A DNA stretch of 64,000 nt from an uncultured Aquimarina sp. (GTDB lineage Bacteria > Bacteroidota > Bacteroidia > Flavobacteriales > Flavobacteriaceae): the NCBI GenBank assembly GCA_947497175.1, contig CANMFM010000008.1:1-64000 (forward strand). Reading direction: 5' to 3'. The notes below the pieces were generated by a model, which ran no database searches, was not told where the DNA came from, and worked only from the letters and a program-made list of their open reading frames with translations. Positions 28,316 through 38,227 of this stretch are shown here, one piece after another. The translations under genes were made by a program, and so were the position numbers. The stretch's first letter is position 1. Each line of letters starts with the position of its first letter.

Positions 28316-28777
28316 CTAATCAGGGTCCAGAGCATTTTTAATTCTAGTCATTGCCTTTGACAATTGAGCTTCAACAGTTTTAATAGAAACCCCCAATTGC
28401 TCGGCTACTTCTTTGTATTTAAATCCTTGTAATTTATTTAGCACAAAAACTTCTTTGCACTTTGGAGGTAGTTTTTCTATCTCTTCTCTTACTTTTTGCA
28501 TCTGGTTTTTTAAGAAATCAACATCTTCATCAATAAAAACCTCTAAAACTTCATTTTTTATTTGTTCAATATAATTTAATTCTTTCTTATTTTTTTTAAA
28601 GCTATCTACCAATTCATAATAACATGATTTATATAAATAACTTTTAATAGAAGTATTAATATGTAATTTTTCTCTATTCTTCCAGATTTTCAGCATTACA
28701 TTTTGCACAATATCTTCCGCTAATTGTTTATCCTTAGATAAGCTAAAGATATATGAACACAGTTCGTTATAGTGCAT
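28316..28777 (-). CDS. ECF sigma factor (Bacteroidota FecI-like), N-terminus interrupted
   Basis: It should drive the divergent fecR-susC locus. Region 2 (KQLAEDIVQNVMLKIW, SIKSYLYKSCYYELVD) and region 4 (LPPKCKEVFVLNKLQGFKYKEVAEQLGVSIKTVEAQL, read in parts) are intact. The frame continues upstream of the ATG at 28777 with typical family sequence (IEELKNGNEFVYRHLYE) back to 28858, but this part has no ATG, GTG or TTG, and is preceded in frame by ATG-AGT-TAA (28867-28859). So codon 3 is a stop: a nonsense mutation, an unusual start, or use of ATG 28777, which loses part of region 2.1. Confidence 0.8.
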   Translation of the reverse strand: MHYNELCSYIFSLSKDKQLAEDIVQNVMLKIWKNREKLHINTSIKSYLYKSCYYELVDSFKKNKKELNYIEQIKNEVLEVFIDEDVDFLKNQMQKVREEIEKLPPKCKEVFVLNKLQGFKYKEVAEQLGVSIKTVEAQLSKAMTRIKNALDPD

Positions 28778-28988
28778 TTCATATAAATGCCTATATACAA
28801 ACTCATTACCATTCTTAAGTTCTTCTATTTGGGTTTTGATCTCTATAGCGCTTCTTTTTTAACTCATATTTAACCCCTATTCTAAAACAATTAACAAAAA
28901 CTTTACATAAATAATAAAAAAAGTAGTCTTAACAGTAAGGGTATTTTACTTTTTTTGAGTCTTACTTAAAAATAACCCAACAATTCGC

Positions 28989-30158
28989 ATGAAAAAACAC
29001 CAAGATTTAGATATAAAACAAATACTAAAGTATCTAAATAATGAGATGACAGAAATCGAACTTAATGAGTTCGAAAATTCATTGAAAAATGAAAAAAACC
29101 TAGATCTGTTTAAAAAATACACCAAAACAAATCACTATATCCAATTAACCAAAAATGATTTTGATAGCCAAAAAGCGCTATCATCATTTAAAACATATAC
29201 ACAAAGTACAAAATCTATAGCTAAAAAGGGCAAAAATAAAATTTCAAATTATTTGAAATATGCTGCAGTATTTATAGGAATCTTAACAGCTTCAACATTC
29301 TTCGTTAAAACAAATTTTTGGAATACTGAAAATAAGCTAACCGAAATAACGCTACAGCAAGGAGATGGAAATATTGAAACCATAAATGACGATGAGTCGT
29401 TTAAAGAAATTAAAAATACGGATGGTGCTATAGTAGGTATTCAAGAAAACAACAGGTTAATATATAAAAACGAGAACACGAATTCCCCAGAAGAACAATT
29501 GGTAATAAACACATTGACGGTTCCTTATGGAAAAAAATTCCAATTAGTATTATCAGACGGAACTATAGTTCATATCAATGCCGGGTCTACATTAAAATTT
29601 CCTGAAAAATTCATTCCAGGACAAATTAGAAAAGTAGAATTATCAGGTGAAGGATATTTTGAAGTCGCAAAAAATGAAAAAGATCCATTTATTGTACACA
29701 CCAAAGGAATAAATACAGAAGTTTTTGGAACAAAATTCAATGTTTCCTCTTATCCTGATGACACTTTCTCTGAAGTTGTTCTTGTGGAAGGAAGTGTAGG
29801 TGTTTTTAATAAAAATAATCGGTTTTCTAACGAAAACGGTGTGACATTAAAACCAAATCAAAAAGCTAGTCTTACAAAGTCAGATCAAAATTTGAATGTT
29901 ACTACAGTTAAAACCAACCAGTATGTGGCTTGGGTTGATGGTGTATTGCTCTTCAAAAATGAGAGTTTTGAAAATATCATGAAAAAACTTGAAAGATTTT
30001 ATGATAAGAAAATAACTATCAATTACGAGAGAATTAAAATTGAAAAATTTACTGGAAAGTTTGATGTAGAGGGTATTGAAGATGTATTAACCACATTTAG
30101 TAGCAATACTCCATTCAGATTTAAAATCAAAAAAAGTGAAATAATTATTAATCCCTAA
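28989..30158 (+). CDS. FecR family anti-sigma regulator
   Basis: It is a 389-residue inner-membrane protein that relays the state of the SusC/FecA-type receptor to the ECF sigma factor. It has an N-terminal cytoplasmic helical anti-sigma part (1-80), one membrane helix at about 87-106 (ISNYLKYAAVFIGILTAS), a periplasmic FecR domain (TVPYGKKFQLVLSDGTIVHINAGSTLKFP in parts; VELSGEGYFEVAKNEKDPFIV) and a C-terminal DUF4974 domain (FKNESFENIMKKLERFYDK). It is divergent from its sigma gene. Confidence 0.93.
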   Translation: MKKHQDLDIKQILKYLNNEMTEIELNEFENSLKNEKNLDLFKKYTKTNHYIQLTKNDFDSQKALSSFKTYTQSTKSIAKKGKNKISNYLKYAAVFIGILTASTFFVKTNFWNTENKLTEITLQQGDGNIETINDDESFKEIKNTDGAIVGIQENNRLIYKNENTNSPEEQLVINTLTVPYGKKFQLVLSDGTIVHINAGSTLKFPEKFIPGQIRKVELSGEGYFEVAKNEKDPFIVHTKGINTEVFGTKFNVSSYPDDTFSEVVLVEGSVGVFNKNNRFSNENGVTLKPNQKASLTKSDQNLNVTTVKTNQYVAWVDGVLLFKNESFENIMKKLERFYDKKITINYERIKIEKFTGKFDVEGIEDVLTTFSSNTPFRFKIKKSEIIINP

Positions 30159-30197
30159 ACCTTAAAAAATACGTGAAAAAATAATCTACAAAAAAAC

Positions 30198-30231
30198 AAA
30201 ATCGAGAAATGCGGCAACATTTCCCGATTTT
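30198..30231 (+). promoter_or_regulatory. Attenuator-like hairpin between fecR and susC
   Basis: AAAATCGAGAAATG (30198-30211) pairs with CATTTCCCGATTTT (30218-30231) at 13 of 14 positions around a CGGCAA loop. It sits in the only gap of the locus, with the SusC start just after it, and could stop or slow transcription, or mark an RNA end that protects the abundant susC message. Confidence 0.6.
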
Positions 30232-30279
30232 AGAGTAAGCAATTTAACAATGGTTCAATTATTAAATCATATTAAAAAT

Positions 30280-33200
30280 ATGAAAAAAAATAGACAGAAC
30301 TACACAACTAGTGTAGTTAAATTAAAATTTAATTTAAAAATGAGACTTACAGTACTATTAATCATACTGTCTCTATTTAGAATAAATGCAAGTACATATT
30401 CGCAAAACACTAAGATTTCTTTGAATGTAAAAAACTCTACTGTCGAAAAAGTATTTGATTTGATACAACAAAAAACAGAGTTCAAAGTATTTTTTAAAGA
30501 ATCCGAAGTTAATACTCAAAGAAAAATATCTCTTACTGCTATAAACAAGAGAGTGGAGTATATTTTGGATAGAATTTTCAAAAATACTAATGTAGCCTAT
30601 AAAATAGTAGATAAGCAAATAGTTCTTATTAAGAAACCTAAAAGTATACGGACCCAAAAACAACCAAAGACTGCTTTGGTTAAACCGCAAGATGGATTCG
30701 AAATTAATGGAACCATAACTGATAAAACTGGTTTTCCTATTCCAAGCGCCACAGTATCCATTGAAGGAACTTCAAAAGGTGTTGTAGCCGATTTTGATGG
30801 AAATTTTACGATAAGAGTTTCAGTAGGAAATATTCTTAAAATTGAAAACTTAGGTTTTGAGACCGAAAAAATTACAATTACGGATAGAACAAAAAGAAAT
30901 TATACTATCGTAATTCAAGAATCTGTAGAATCTCTTGATGAAGTTTTAATAACCGATGGGTATAAAAAAGTAGATCGACGCCTTTTTGCTGGTGTGGCAA
31001 CAAAATTGAATCTGGAAGATGTAAAAATAGATGGAGTAGCTGATGCTTCTAGACTTTTAGAAGGTAGAGATGCCGGAGTTGTAGTAGATAATGTTTCGGG
31101 TTCTTTTGGTGCGTCTCCTAGAATTAGAATTAGAGGTAACACATCTCTTAATGGTAATAACAATCCAATTTGGGTAGTAGATGGCGTTATTCTTGAAGAC
31201 AATGTAGAACTTAATCAGGGAGACTTGGCCTCAGGGGATATAAATTCTTTGATCGGTTCTTCTATAGCGGGATTAAACCCAGATGATATCCAAAGTTTTT
31301 CTATACTTAAAGATGCTTCTGCAACTGCATTATATGGAGCACGAGCTAAAAATGGTGTAATCGTAATTACGACCAAGAAAGGTAAAAAAGGAGCTGTACG
31401 CGTAAATTACAGTAATAACTTTTCGTATAGACTAAGACCAAGATATACTAATTTTAATGTTCTAAACTCTCAACAAGAATTATCTGTATATGCAGAATTA
31501 GTGGATAAAGGATTAATCGACCTAACCACTGCTCAAAGAGCAGAATCTTATGGTGTCTTAGGACAGTATTATAACTTAAGAAGAACAAATGATGTAGAAA
31601 TTGGTGCAAATGGAGAATTAGCTGACAGTTATTTCGACAGATACCAAGTAGCCAATACGGATTGGTTCAAAACATTGTTCAATGATTTTTCATTACAACA
31701 AAACCACTCTTTAAGCATTTCTGGAGGTACTGATGATGCGGTCTACTACTTCTCTTTAAGTTATTTAGATGATGAAGGACAAACTATTGGAGATGATGCT
31801 CAACGTTATACCACTAAATTGAGTACAAAATTTAATCTAACCGACAAATTTTCAGTTGGTACTACATTGACAGGAAGTTTCAGGGATCAAAGAGCTCCAG
31901 GAACCAATGATAGATCATTAAATGTATTAACAGGTGAATTTGAGCGTGAATTTGAAATTAACCCTTATAATTTCTCTTTAACAAATAGTAGAAGTGTTAC
32001 TCCATATGACGAAAATGGAAACCTAGAGTTCTTTAGAAAAAACTATGCTCCATTTAACATCATTCATGAATTACAAAATAATTATATAAATATCGATGTT
32101 ACCGATATTTCTTTCCAAACTGATTTGGATTACAAGCTGACAGATAATTTAACTGCTAATTCTACTATAAATTATCGTAAAGCAATAACGCGAAGAGAAC
32201 ATATCATTGGTGATGAGTCTAATCAAGCCGAAGCTTTTAGAGCAGATGAAGGTGTTTTGGCTAATATCAATCCCTTCTTATATCAGGATAGAGATAATTT
32301 AACACGTCCTCCATTTTCAATATTACCAGAAGGTGGTATAAATATCTATAACGAAGATGTTTTGGATTATTTTTATTGGAGAAATTCTATTTCATGGAAT
32401 CCACAGATAAATGATATTCATCAATTTACTTTCTTACTAGGACAAGAAATAAAAACTTCGAATAGAGAAAGTAGAGAATTTAATGGAATTGGTATTTCTT
32501 ATGAAAATGGATACCTTGTTAATACTAATCCTGATGCGATTGATCAACTAATTGATAATGGAGACCAATATTTTGAAATTGCAAATTTCAGAGATCGTTT
32601 TGCAGGGTTTTTCTTTAATGGTGGATATACCTTTGACAGGAAATATACGATTAACGGTACCCTAAGATATGATGGATCAAATTTACAAGGATCAAGTCCA
32701 AGGTCGAGATACCTTACGAACTATAACATTAGTGGAGCGTGGAATATTGATAAAGAGAACTTCTTCAAAGCAGATTGGGTAAATCTTTTAAAATTAAAAG
32801 GAACCTATGGATTATCTGGAGGTAGAGGTCCATCAAATGCAAGCGCATCCCTTGATTTAAGAGGTCGTGTACCATTACGCCCACAAGATGTCGAAAGCAC
32901 CATTGAAATTAACTCCTTAGAAAATGTGGATTTAACTTTCGAAAAACTAAAAGAATTTAGTACTGGTCTTGAATTTGCCCTATTTAATAATCGAGTTGCC
33001 GGTGAATTAGGGTACTATCGTCGTGATGCTTTTGATCTAATTGGTGATATTAAAACAAGTGGTATTGGTGGTCAGGCGTTTAAAAGAGGTAATTATGCCG
33101 ATATAGAAGTTGAAGGATATGAATTTGCTTTATCGACGGTAAACATTAAGACTAAAAATTTTGAATGGTCTTCAAATATTAATGTGGGTTATAATACTGA

Positions 33201-33978
33201 AGAAGTAAAAGAGTTACGATTTGATCCTCGTCTGGTAGATTTAATTTCTGCTTCAGGAGCTCCTTTTACAGGACGCGAAATTTCTGCATTATATTCTGTA
33301 CGTTTTGCCGGATTAAATGAATTTGGTATTCCAACATTTTTTGATGCTGAAGACAATAGAGTAACCAACATTGATCTGCAGAGCAGAGATGATATCGAAA
33401 AGATATTAACATATGAAGGACCTACGCAACCCAGAGGTGCTGGTGGATTTAGCAATACGTTTAAATATAAAGGCTTTACACTATCTGCCAATGTATCATT
33501 CAAATTTGATTACAAAATACGCTTGAATAGTAATTTTGCAGCAACCTATACCGATTTTAACTCTTTACCAGGAGAATTGGTAAATAGATGGGTATTACCA
33601 GGAGATGAAAACATTACTAACATTCCGGCAATTATCGAAAATAGAACGTTAATCTCTGAACTGAACGCCGTAGTAAATGCAAACGGATTAGTTGTGGGCG
33701 GAGATAATGCGTATGAACTATATAATAATAGTGATTTAAGAGTAGTAGACGGTACTTATGCACGTATGAGATCTATCGCTCTTGGGTATACTATACCTTC
33801 AAATTTTGCTGAAAGATTAGGCATAGCTTCTGCACGAGTTCGTCTGCAAGGAGAAAATCTATTTCTACTCTATTCTGACAAAGGTTTAAATGGTCAAGAT
33901 CCCGAATTTTTCAATTCTGGTGGAGCAGCACTTCCGGTGCCCAAAACAGTAACATTTTCACTTAATGTTGGATTTTAA
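30280..33978 (+). CDS. SusC/RagA family TonB-linked outer membrane transporter
   Basis: It is the outer-membrane channel of a SusCD pair. The start at ATG 30280 gives the usual MKKN...KFNLKMRLTVLL leader; ATG 30250 is possible. Domains: signal to about 45, STN signalling domain (about 50-120, VFDLIQQKTEFKVFF), carboxypeptidase-like Ig domain (INGTITDKTGFPIPSATVSI), plug (VGNILKIENLGFE; PRIRIRGNTSLNGNNNPIWV; ILKDASATALYGARAKNG) and beta-barrel to the C-terminus. The STN domain fits regulation by the adjacent FecR and ECF sigma. The substrate is unknown; the locus has no glycan hydrolase, but has a metallohydrolase. Confidence 0.95.
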   Translation: MKKNRQNYTTSVVKLKFNLKMRLTVLLIILSLFRINASTYSQNTKISLNVKNSTVEKVFDLIQQKTEFKVFFKESEVNTQRKISLTAINKRVEYILDRIFKNTNVAYKIVDKQIVLIKKPKSIRTQKQPKTALVKPQDGFEINGTITDKTGFPIPSATVSIEGTSKGVVADFDGNFTIRVSVGNILKIENLGFETEKITITDRTKRNYTIVIQESVESLDEVLITDGYKKVDRRLFAGVATKLNLEDVKIDGVADASRLLEGRDAGVVVDNVSGSFGASPRIRIRGNTSLNGNNNPIWVVDGVILEDNVELNQGDLASGDINSLIGSSIAGLNPDDIQSFSILKDASATALYGARAKNGVIVITTKKGKKGAVRVNYSNNFSYRLRPRYTNFNVLNSQQELSVYAELVDKGLIDLTTAQRAESYGVLGQYYNLRRTNDVEIGANGELADSYFDRYQVANTDWFKTLFNDFSLQQNHSLSISGGTDDAVYYFSLSYLDDEGQTIGDDAQRYTTKLSTKFNLTDKFSVGTTLTGSFRDQRAPGTNDRSLNVLTGEFEREFEINPYNFSLTNSRSVTPYDENGNLEFFRKNYAPFNIIHELQNNYINIDVTDISFQTDLDYKLTDNLTANSTINYRKAITRREHIIGDESNQAEAFRADEGVLANINPFLYQDRDNLTRPPFSILPEGGINIYNEDVLDYFYWRNSISWNPQINDIHQFTFLLGQEIKTSNRESREFNGIGISYENGYLVNTNPDAIDQLIDNGDQYFEIANFRDRFAGFFFNGGYTFDRKYTINGTLRYDGSNLQGSSPRSRYLTNYNISGAWNIDKENFFKADWVNLLKLKGTYGLSGGRGPSNASASLDLRGRVPLRPQDVESTIEINSLENVDLTFEKLKEFSTGLEFALFNNRVAGELGYYRRDAFDLIGDIKTSGIGGQAFKRGNYADIEVEGYEFALSTVNIKTKNFEWSSNINVGYNTEEVKELRFDPRLVDLISASGAPFTGREISALYSVRFAGLNEFGIPTFFDAEDNRVTNIDLQSRDDIEKILTYEGPTQPRGAGGFSNTFKYKGFTLSANVSFKFDYKIRLNSNFAATYTDFNSLPGELVNRWVLPGDENITNIPAIIENRTLISELNAVVNANGLVVGGDNAYELYNNSDLRVVDGTYARMRSIALGYTIPSNFAERLGIASARVRLQGENLFLLYSDKGLNGQDPEFFNSGGAALPVPKTVTFSLNVGF

Positions 33979-33989
33979 AAAGATTAATT

Positions 33990-35501
33990 ATGAAGAATAA
34001 CACGATAAAATCATATATAGCCTTATTTATACTTGCGATTATAAGTATGAGTTGTGAAAATTATTTGGAAGAAGCTCCAGATAACCGATTAGAATTAGAC
34101 ACTGTTGACAAAGCTGCAAAAGTAGCAGCCGATGCATACACACAAGCAAGTTACGTATTTACTGATATGTATACCGACCTTGCCGGTCCAACTGGAAATC
34201 CTGATGCTTCAGGTGTTGTGCAAACTCCAGGCGGGAACACTATAGATTTACAAGATACACAAACCTACACCTGGAGTGATATTACTGCATTATTTCAAGA
34301 TTCGCCAACCTTTTATTGGGATCAAAGCTACGCTGCAATTGCACAAGCTAATCAAGTATTAGCAGTAATAGATATGCTAGAAGGGGATCAAAAACAAAAA
34401 AACGCAATTAAAGGAGAAGCTCTATTATCTAGAGCCTATCATCACTTTATGTTAGTAAACTTATTTGGTTTACACTATGATGAAAATGCTTCATCAAATC
34501 TAGGAATACCCTATGTGCTAGAGCCTGAGATAGAATTTTTACCAAATTATACACGTAACACAGTAGCAGAGGTTTATAACCAGGTAGAAGAAGATTTATT
34601 AGATGGATTAGCCCTAATCAATGATGAATTTTTCGTGGGAACAAAAAAGTATCATTTTACCACTAAAGCGGCTCAGGCTTTTGCATCTAGGTTCTATTTA
34701 TGGAAAAAAGATTATGTAAACTGTAAAAAATTTAGTGATCTATTCCTAGATGGAAATCCAGAATTCTATATAAAAGATTTCTCAACTCTGTCTGGTGCTG
34801 GTTACAATGATACAGCAGAGAAATATGGAGATCCTGCAGACCCTAGTAATGTACTGGTTATGCAACAGTTTACTTTTTACACGAGAAGAGGTAACGGATA
34901 TCGATTAAATGCTACAGATGTAAGTAATTTATATAGAAATCTATTTGCTGTTGTTGATAACAGAACTAGTATCGGTGGTTGGACCGTGGGTACTGATGCT
35001 CGATATCAAGCAAGGTTGAGAGAATATTTCTTTAGAGAAAATCTTTCTTCTAACACTGGTCAAGCTTATTATATCTCTCAGGAATTAAAAGGAGAAGAAG
35101 TTTTGTTAAACAGAGCCGAGGCCAGTTTATTCTTAGGAAATCAAGGTGAAGCATTAGCAGATATCAATATTCTGGCAAATAAAAGATACAATGGCACCAC
35201 TTATGACAATATAACCGATATTGTTGACTACTACACTCCAATTACTACAAGCGGTAGCGTAAGTGAATTATCAAATGATAATAAAGCAATTTTAGAGTTA
35301 ATACTAGACGAAAGAAAAAAAGAGTTTTGGGATCATGGATTACGATGGTTTGATGTTAAAAGACATGGCGTATCGATAACTCATGTATTACCCGTTAGCG
35401 AAGGAGGTCAAACTTTTGTTTTAGAAGCTAATGATTTAAGAAAAGCAATTCAAATTCCTGAAGATGCACTTTCGTTTGGACTAACACCTAACCCTAGATA
35501 A
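33990..35501 (+). CDS. SusD/RagB family nutrient-binding outer membrane lipoprotein
   Basis: It is the surface lid of the SusC transporter. The 503-residue protein has lipobox IISMSC (Cys22), the SusD N-terminal motif NYLEEAPDNRLELDT, TPR-like helices (GEALLSRAYHHFMLVNLFG), and the C-terminal family motif LDERKKEFWDHGLRWFDVKRHG. It starts 12 bases after SusC. The bound ligand cannot be told from sequence. Confidence 0.95.
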   Translation: MKNNTIKSYIALFILAIISMSCENYLEEAPDNRLELDTVDKAAKVAADAYTQASYVFTDMYTDLAGPTGNPDASGVVQTPGGNTIDLQDTQTYTWSDITALFQDSPTFYWDQSYAAIAQANQVLAVIDMLEGDQKQKNAIKGEALLSRAYHHFMLVNLFGLHYDENASSNLGIPYVLEPEIEFLPNYTRNTVAEVYNQVEEDLLDGLALINDEFFVGTKKYHFTTKAAQAFASRFYLWKKDYVNCKKFSDLFLDGNPEFYIKDFSTLSGAGYNDTAEKYGDPADPSNVLVMQQFTFYTRRGNGYRLNATDVSNLYRNLFAVVDNRTSIGGWTVGTDARYQARLREYFFRENLSSNTGQAYYISQELKGEEVLLNRAEASLFLGNQGEALADINILANKRYNGTTYDNITDIVDYYTPITTSGSVSELSNDNKAILELILDERKKEFWDHGLRWFDVKRHGVSITHVLPVSEGGQTFVLEANDLRKAIQIPEDALSFGLTPNPR

Positions 35502-35511
35502 AATATTGAAT

Positions 35512-36414
35512 ATGAAAACACAAAATATAGTAATGCAAAAAATATTATTACTTCTTGTTAGTTTGTCAATACTATCAGGATGTGATCGAGAAGAAACATT
35601 ACAACCAATTTCTATTTTTGAAAATAATGAACTCGAATCCACTGTAGAGCTTGATGAATTTCTAAAAACAGAGTTTAGAGACCCATATGGTTGTAACATA
35701 ATTTACAAATTTGTAGATCGATATATAGACCCGTCAAAACAAGCAACACCACCTCGTTTAGATGTAGTAAAACCAATTGCAGAGCTTATCAAACAAGCCT
35801 GGATTGAACCATACAATAAAGCTTCTGATCAAGGAGAAGAATTCTTAAGATCATATTTTCCTGGAGAAATTGTGATTTTAGGGTCACCTTTATTTAATGG
35901 AGACGGTACAATAACATTAGGTATTGCTGATGCCGGGGTTAGGGTAACGCTTACACAAGCAAATCAATATGCTCCGGATAACACAGCTTGGATACTTCAA
36001 ACCTTTAGAACCCTACACCACGAATTTGCCCATATCGTAGATCAGAATTTCAATTTTGACGTAGAAGCATTCTATAATATATCTAGTGAGGATTATACCA
36101 CCCCAGGTACTTGGACAAATGAAACTACAGATAGTGCCATTGCCAGAGGAATGGTAACTCCATATGCTACCTCTGCAGTTGGAGAAGATTTTGCAGAAAC
36201 CGTGTCCTATATAGTAACTACAGATCCGGCAGAGTTCGAAGCTACCTTTATAACTCCAGAAGACTGCACCGGATTAGGTCAGGATTGTCTGGATAGAAAT
36301 GAGGGTAGAAAGCGTATACAACAAAAATATGACGCTGTTGTAAAATATATGAAAGAAGATGTTGGTATAGATATTTTAGTCTTAAGAGACGAATTTTTGA
36401 AAAGTATTAACTAA
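35512..36414 (+). CDS. Substrate-import-associated zinc metallohydrolase lipoprotein
   Basis: It is a surface lipoprotein (SILSGC) with a zinc-protease-like HExxH motif, HHEFAHIVDQ, and a downstream GEDFAETVSYI that probably gives the third ligand or a structural glutamate. It belongs to the metallohydrolase family found only next to SusC/SusD pairs, usually followed by a DUF4302 gene exactly as here. It probably trims the substrate (peptide or conjugate) at the cell surface. I chose ATG 35512 over TTG 35506; either is 5-11 bases from the SusD stop. Confidence 0.87.
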   Translation: MKTQNIVMQKILLLLVSLSILSGCDREETLQPISIFENNELESTVELDEFLKTEFRDPYGCNIIYKFVDRYIDPSKQATPPRLDVVKPIAELIKQAWIEPYNKASDQGEEFLRSYFPGEIVILGSPLFNGDGTITLGIADAGVRVTLTQANQYAPDNTAWILQTFRTLHHEFAHIVDQNFNFDVEAFYNISSEDYTTPGTWTNETTDSAIARGMVTPYATSAVGEDFAETVSYIVTTDPAEFEATFITPEDCTGLGQDCLDRNEGRKRIQQKYDAVVKYMKEDVGIDILVLRDEFLKSIN

Positions 36415-36429
36415 TTAAATGAAGACAAC

Positions 36430-37767
36430 ATGTTAATAAGAAACATAAAAATATATACATTGTTTTTACTTACTATAAGTATAATTTCTTGTAGCAGTGA
36501 CAATGAAGTAGATCGATTATTTGAAGAAGATGGCGAAACCAGAACGGCCGAGTTATTAGGTAGTTATAAAAAAACACTCGTAGATTCTGAATTTGGATGG
36601 AAACTTTTATACCAACCCAATAATAGTGTTGGGTTTTATAACATTTTCTTAGATTTTAATGAAGATGGTACTGTAGAAATAGTTTCTGACTACGCTTTAG
36701 GCGGACAAGATCTTGAAACTACGTATAGAGTAGGTAAAAGTCAATTACCCGAATTAGTATTTGAAAATTACTCTACTTTTCATAACTTATTTGAAATCAA
36801 CAATTTTATTTTACAAGCAGAATTTCAATTTATTTTTGAAAATGTAGCAGCAGATCGAATTGAGTTTAGAAGTAAAACTGATAATGGTGATGATATTACA
36901 AAAATCGTTTTTGAAAAAGCCACAGAAGGAGAGAGAGAACGAGTAATTGGTACAAGAACATCATATGATGAAATAGCAATAGGTAATGGTACAACTAGTT
37001 TTCTAAGAAATATAATTGTTCGTGATCCTTCTGCTGATCCAATGGCTGAACCTTTATTTCAAGGGACTTTTTCTTTTTCAGAATTTGAAAGGGTAGGAAT
37101 TATTACAACGTTTAATCAAGAAACTGGAAGCATCGCCTCAACATCATATCCTGTATCAGCAAATGATAAAGGGTTTAATCTAGCTACAGCTTTAAAAGTT
37201 AATAATGCAGATATAACAAGTTTCATTTTTGATGAAGCCACCAATACTTTTATTTCTGAAGATGGAGGACTAAATACGGTAATTGGTTATGATCTAGCTC
37301 CTGTAGCTACAGCATTAGTTCCTTCTCTATTCTCTGATGATGTAGACACTTTTGATACTAGATTTACAAGGTATTTATATTTTGACGATTCATCACAATT
37401 TTATTTACAACAAACCTCTCCAGATTTTTTAAACTTATTAAAAAGCGTTGGAGCAACTGGTTTAGACATTAGAATGAATTTGTTTGGTCCTGGTGTTCAC
37501 GGTATTATCTTTAGGGGTGTTGATGGTCCTGGAGGCCCTTTAACAGCAGCTTTTGATTTTACGGTAACTCCAGGAGAAAGACTCACTCTTGGGTATCTTG
37601 GTGCTACAGATCCGGTAGATGATATTATAAGCGTATTACTTTTGCTTCTTGATGGATCAGGGTGGTATATACAAGAAACTAACGAGAGTCCTTTTATATC
37701 CAACCCTTCATTCTCTGTAACTAGCGTAAGTTTTCCTAATTTCAGATTCTCAATTTATGGAATCTAG
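36430..37767 (+). CDS. DUF4302 family lipoprotein
   Basis: It is a 445-residue lipoprotein (lipobox ISIISC, Cys21) of the DUF4302 type: an opening RTAELLGSYKKTLVDSEFGWKLLY-like motif (in parts), a beta-rich body and no catalytic motif. It is the last gene of the SusCD locus, 16 bases after the metallohydrolase. It is likely a surface accessory binding protein; the function is not established. Confidence 0.85.
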   Translation: MLIRNIKIYTLFLLTISIISCSSDNEVDRLFEEDGETRTAELLGSYKKTLVDSEFGWKLLYQPNNSVGFYNIFLDFNEDGTVEIVSDYALGGQDLETTYRVGKSQLPELVFENYSTFHNLFEINNFILQAEFQFIFENVAADRIEFRSKTDNGDDITKIVFEKATEGERERVIGTRTSYDEIAIGNGTTSFLRNIIVRDPSADPMAEPLFQGTFSFSEFERVGIITTFNQETGSIASTSYPVSANDKGFNLATALKVNNADITSFIFDEATNTFISEDGGLNTVIGYDLAPVATALVPSLFSDDVDTFDTRFTRYLYFDDSSQFYLQQTSPDFLNLLKSVGATGLDIRMNLFGPGVHGIIFRGVDGPGGPLTAAFDFTVTPGERLTLGYLGATDPVDDIISVLLLLLDGSGWYIQETNESPFISNPSFSVTSVSFPNFRFSIYGI

Positions 37768-37832
37768 AAGTATGATAAAGTAATAACTCCCTATTGTGCT
37801 TTTGTGCAATAGCCTATTTAACTCAACTTGCG

Positions 37833-37863
37833 AAAACCCGGAACTTTATGTTCCGGGTTTTTT
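37833..37863 (+). terminator. Terminator of the SusCD locus
   Basis: AAAACCCGGAAC / GTTCCGGGTTTT, 12 perfect pairs with a TTTAT loop and following T-run. Confidence 0.92.
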
Positions 37864-38227
37864 ACTATTTTATCTTTTAATTATAAACCTGAATTCGATC
37901 TTAGGCGTCGATTAAAATAAGTCACTAATTGAGTAGTTTTTTAAAGTGACCTCTAGTCGTTGCTAGAGATGACATGAAGAAAATTTGTATTCATCCTTCG
38001 ATGCGCTCTGGATGAAAAGGTTTTTGATTGAAAAATTACTTGTCTTCGATATAATTTTCTATCGAAAATCATGCTGACTGACGCAAATTTTCTTACACCG
38101 AACCTAGATTACAAGAAAATTAGTGGTGTATACTACGTGTATGCAGCAAAAACAACCTCAAAGTTCTAAAATTTTTAAAATAGTCTATCGTAAAAGATTA
38201 AGATGAAACTTCTTTTTTACACCTACC
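37864..38227. other. Intergenic region with decayed repeat sequence
   Basis: It has no ORF. It holds short inverted repeats (TCATCC...GGATGA around 37991-38015; TTCGATA...TATCGAA at 38045-38066) and the dispersed repeat copy at 38020-38093. Confidence 0.5.
38020..38093. repeat. Dispersed intergenic repeat, copy 2
   Basis: It matches 18250-18321 (44 of 57 core positions). It contains an internal stem TTCGATA / TATCGAA. Like copy 1 it lies just beyond the 3' end of a minus-strand gene. Confidence 0.55.
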
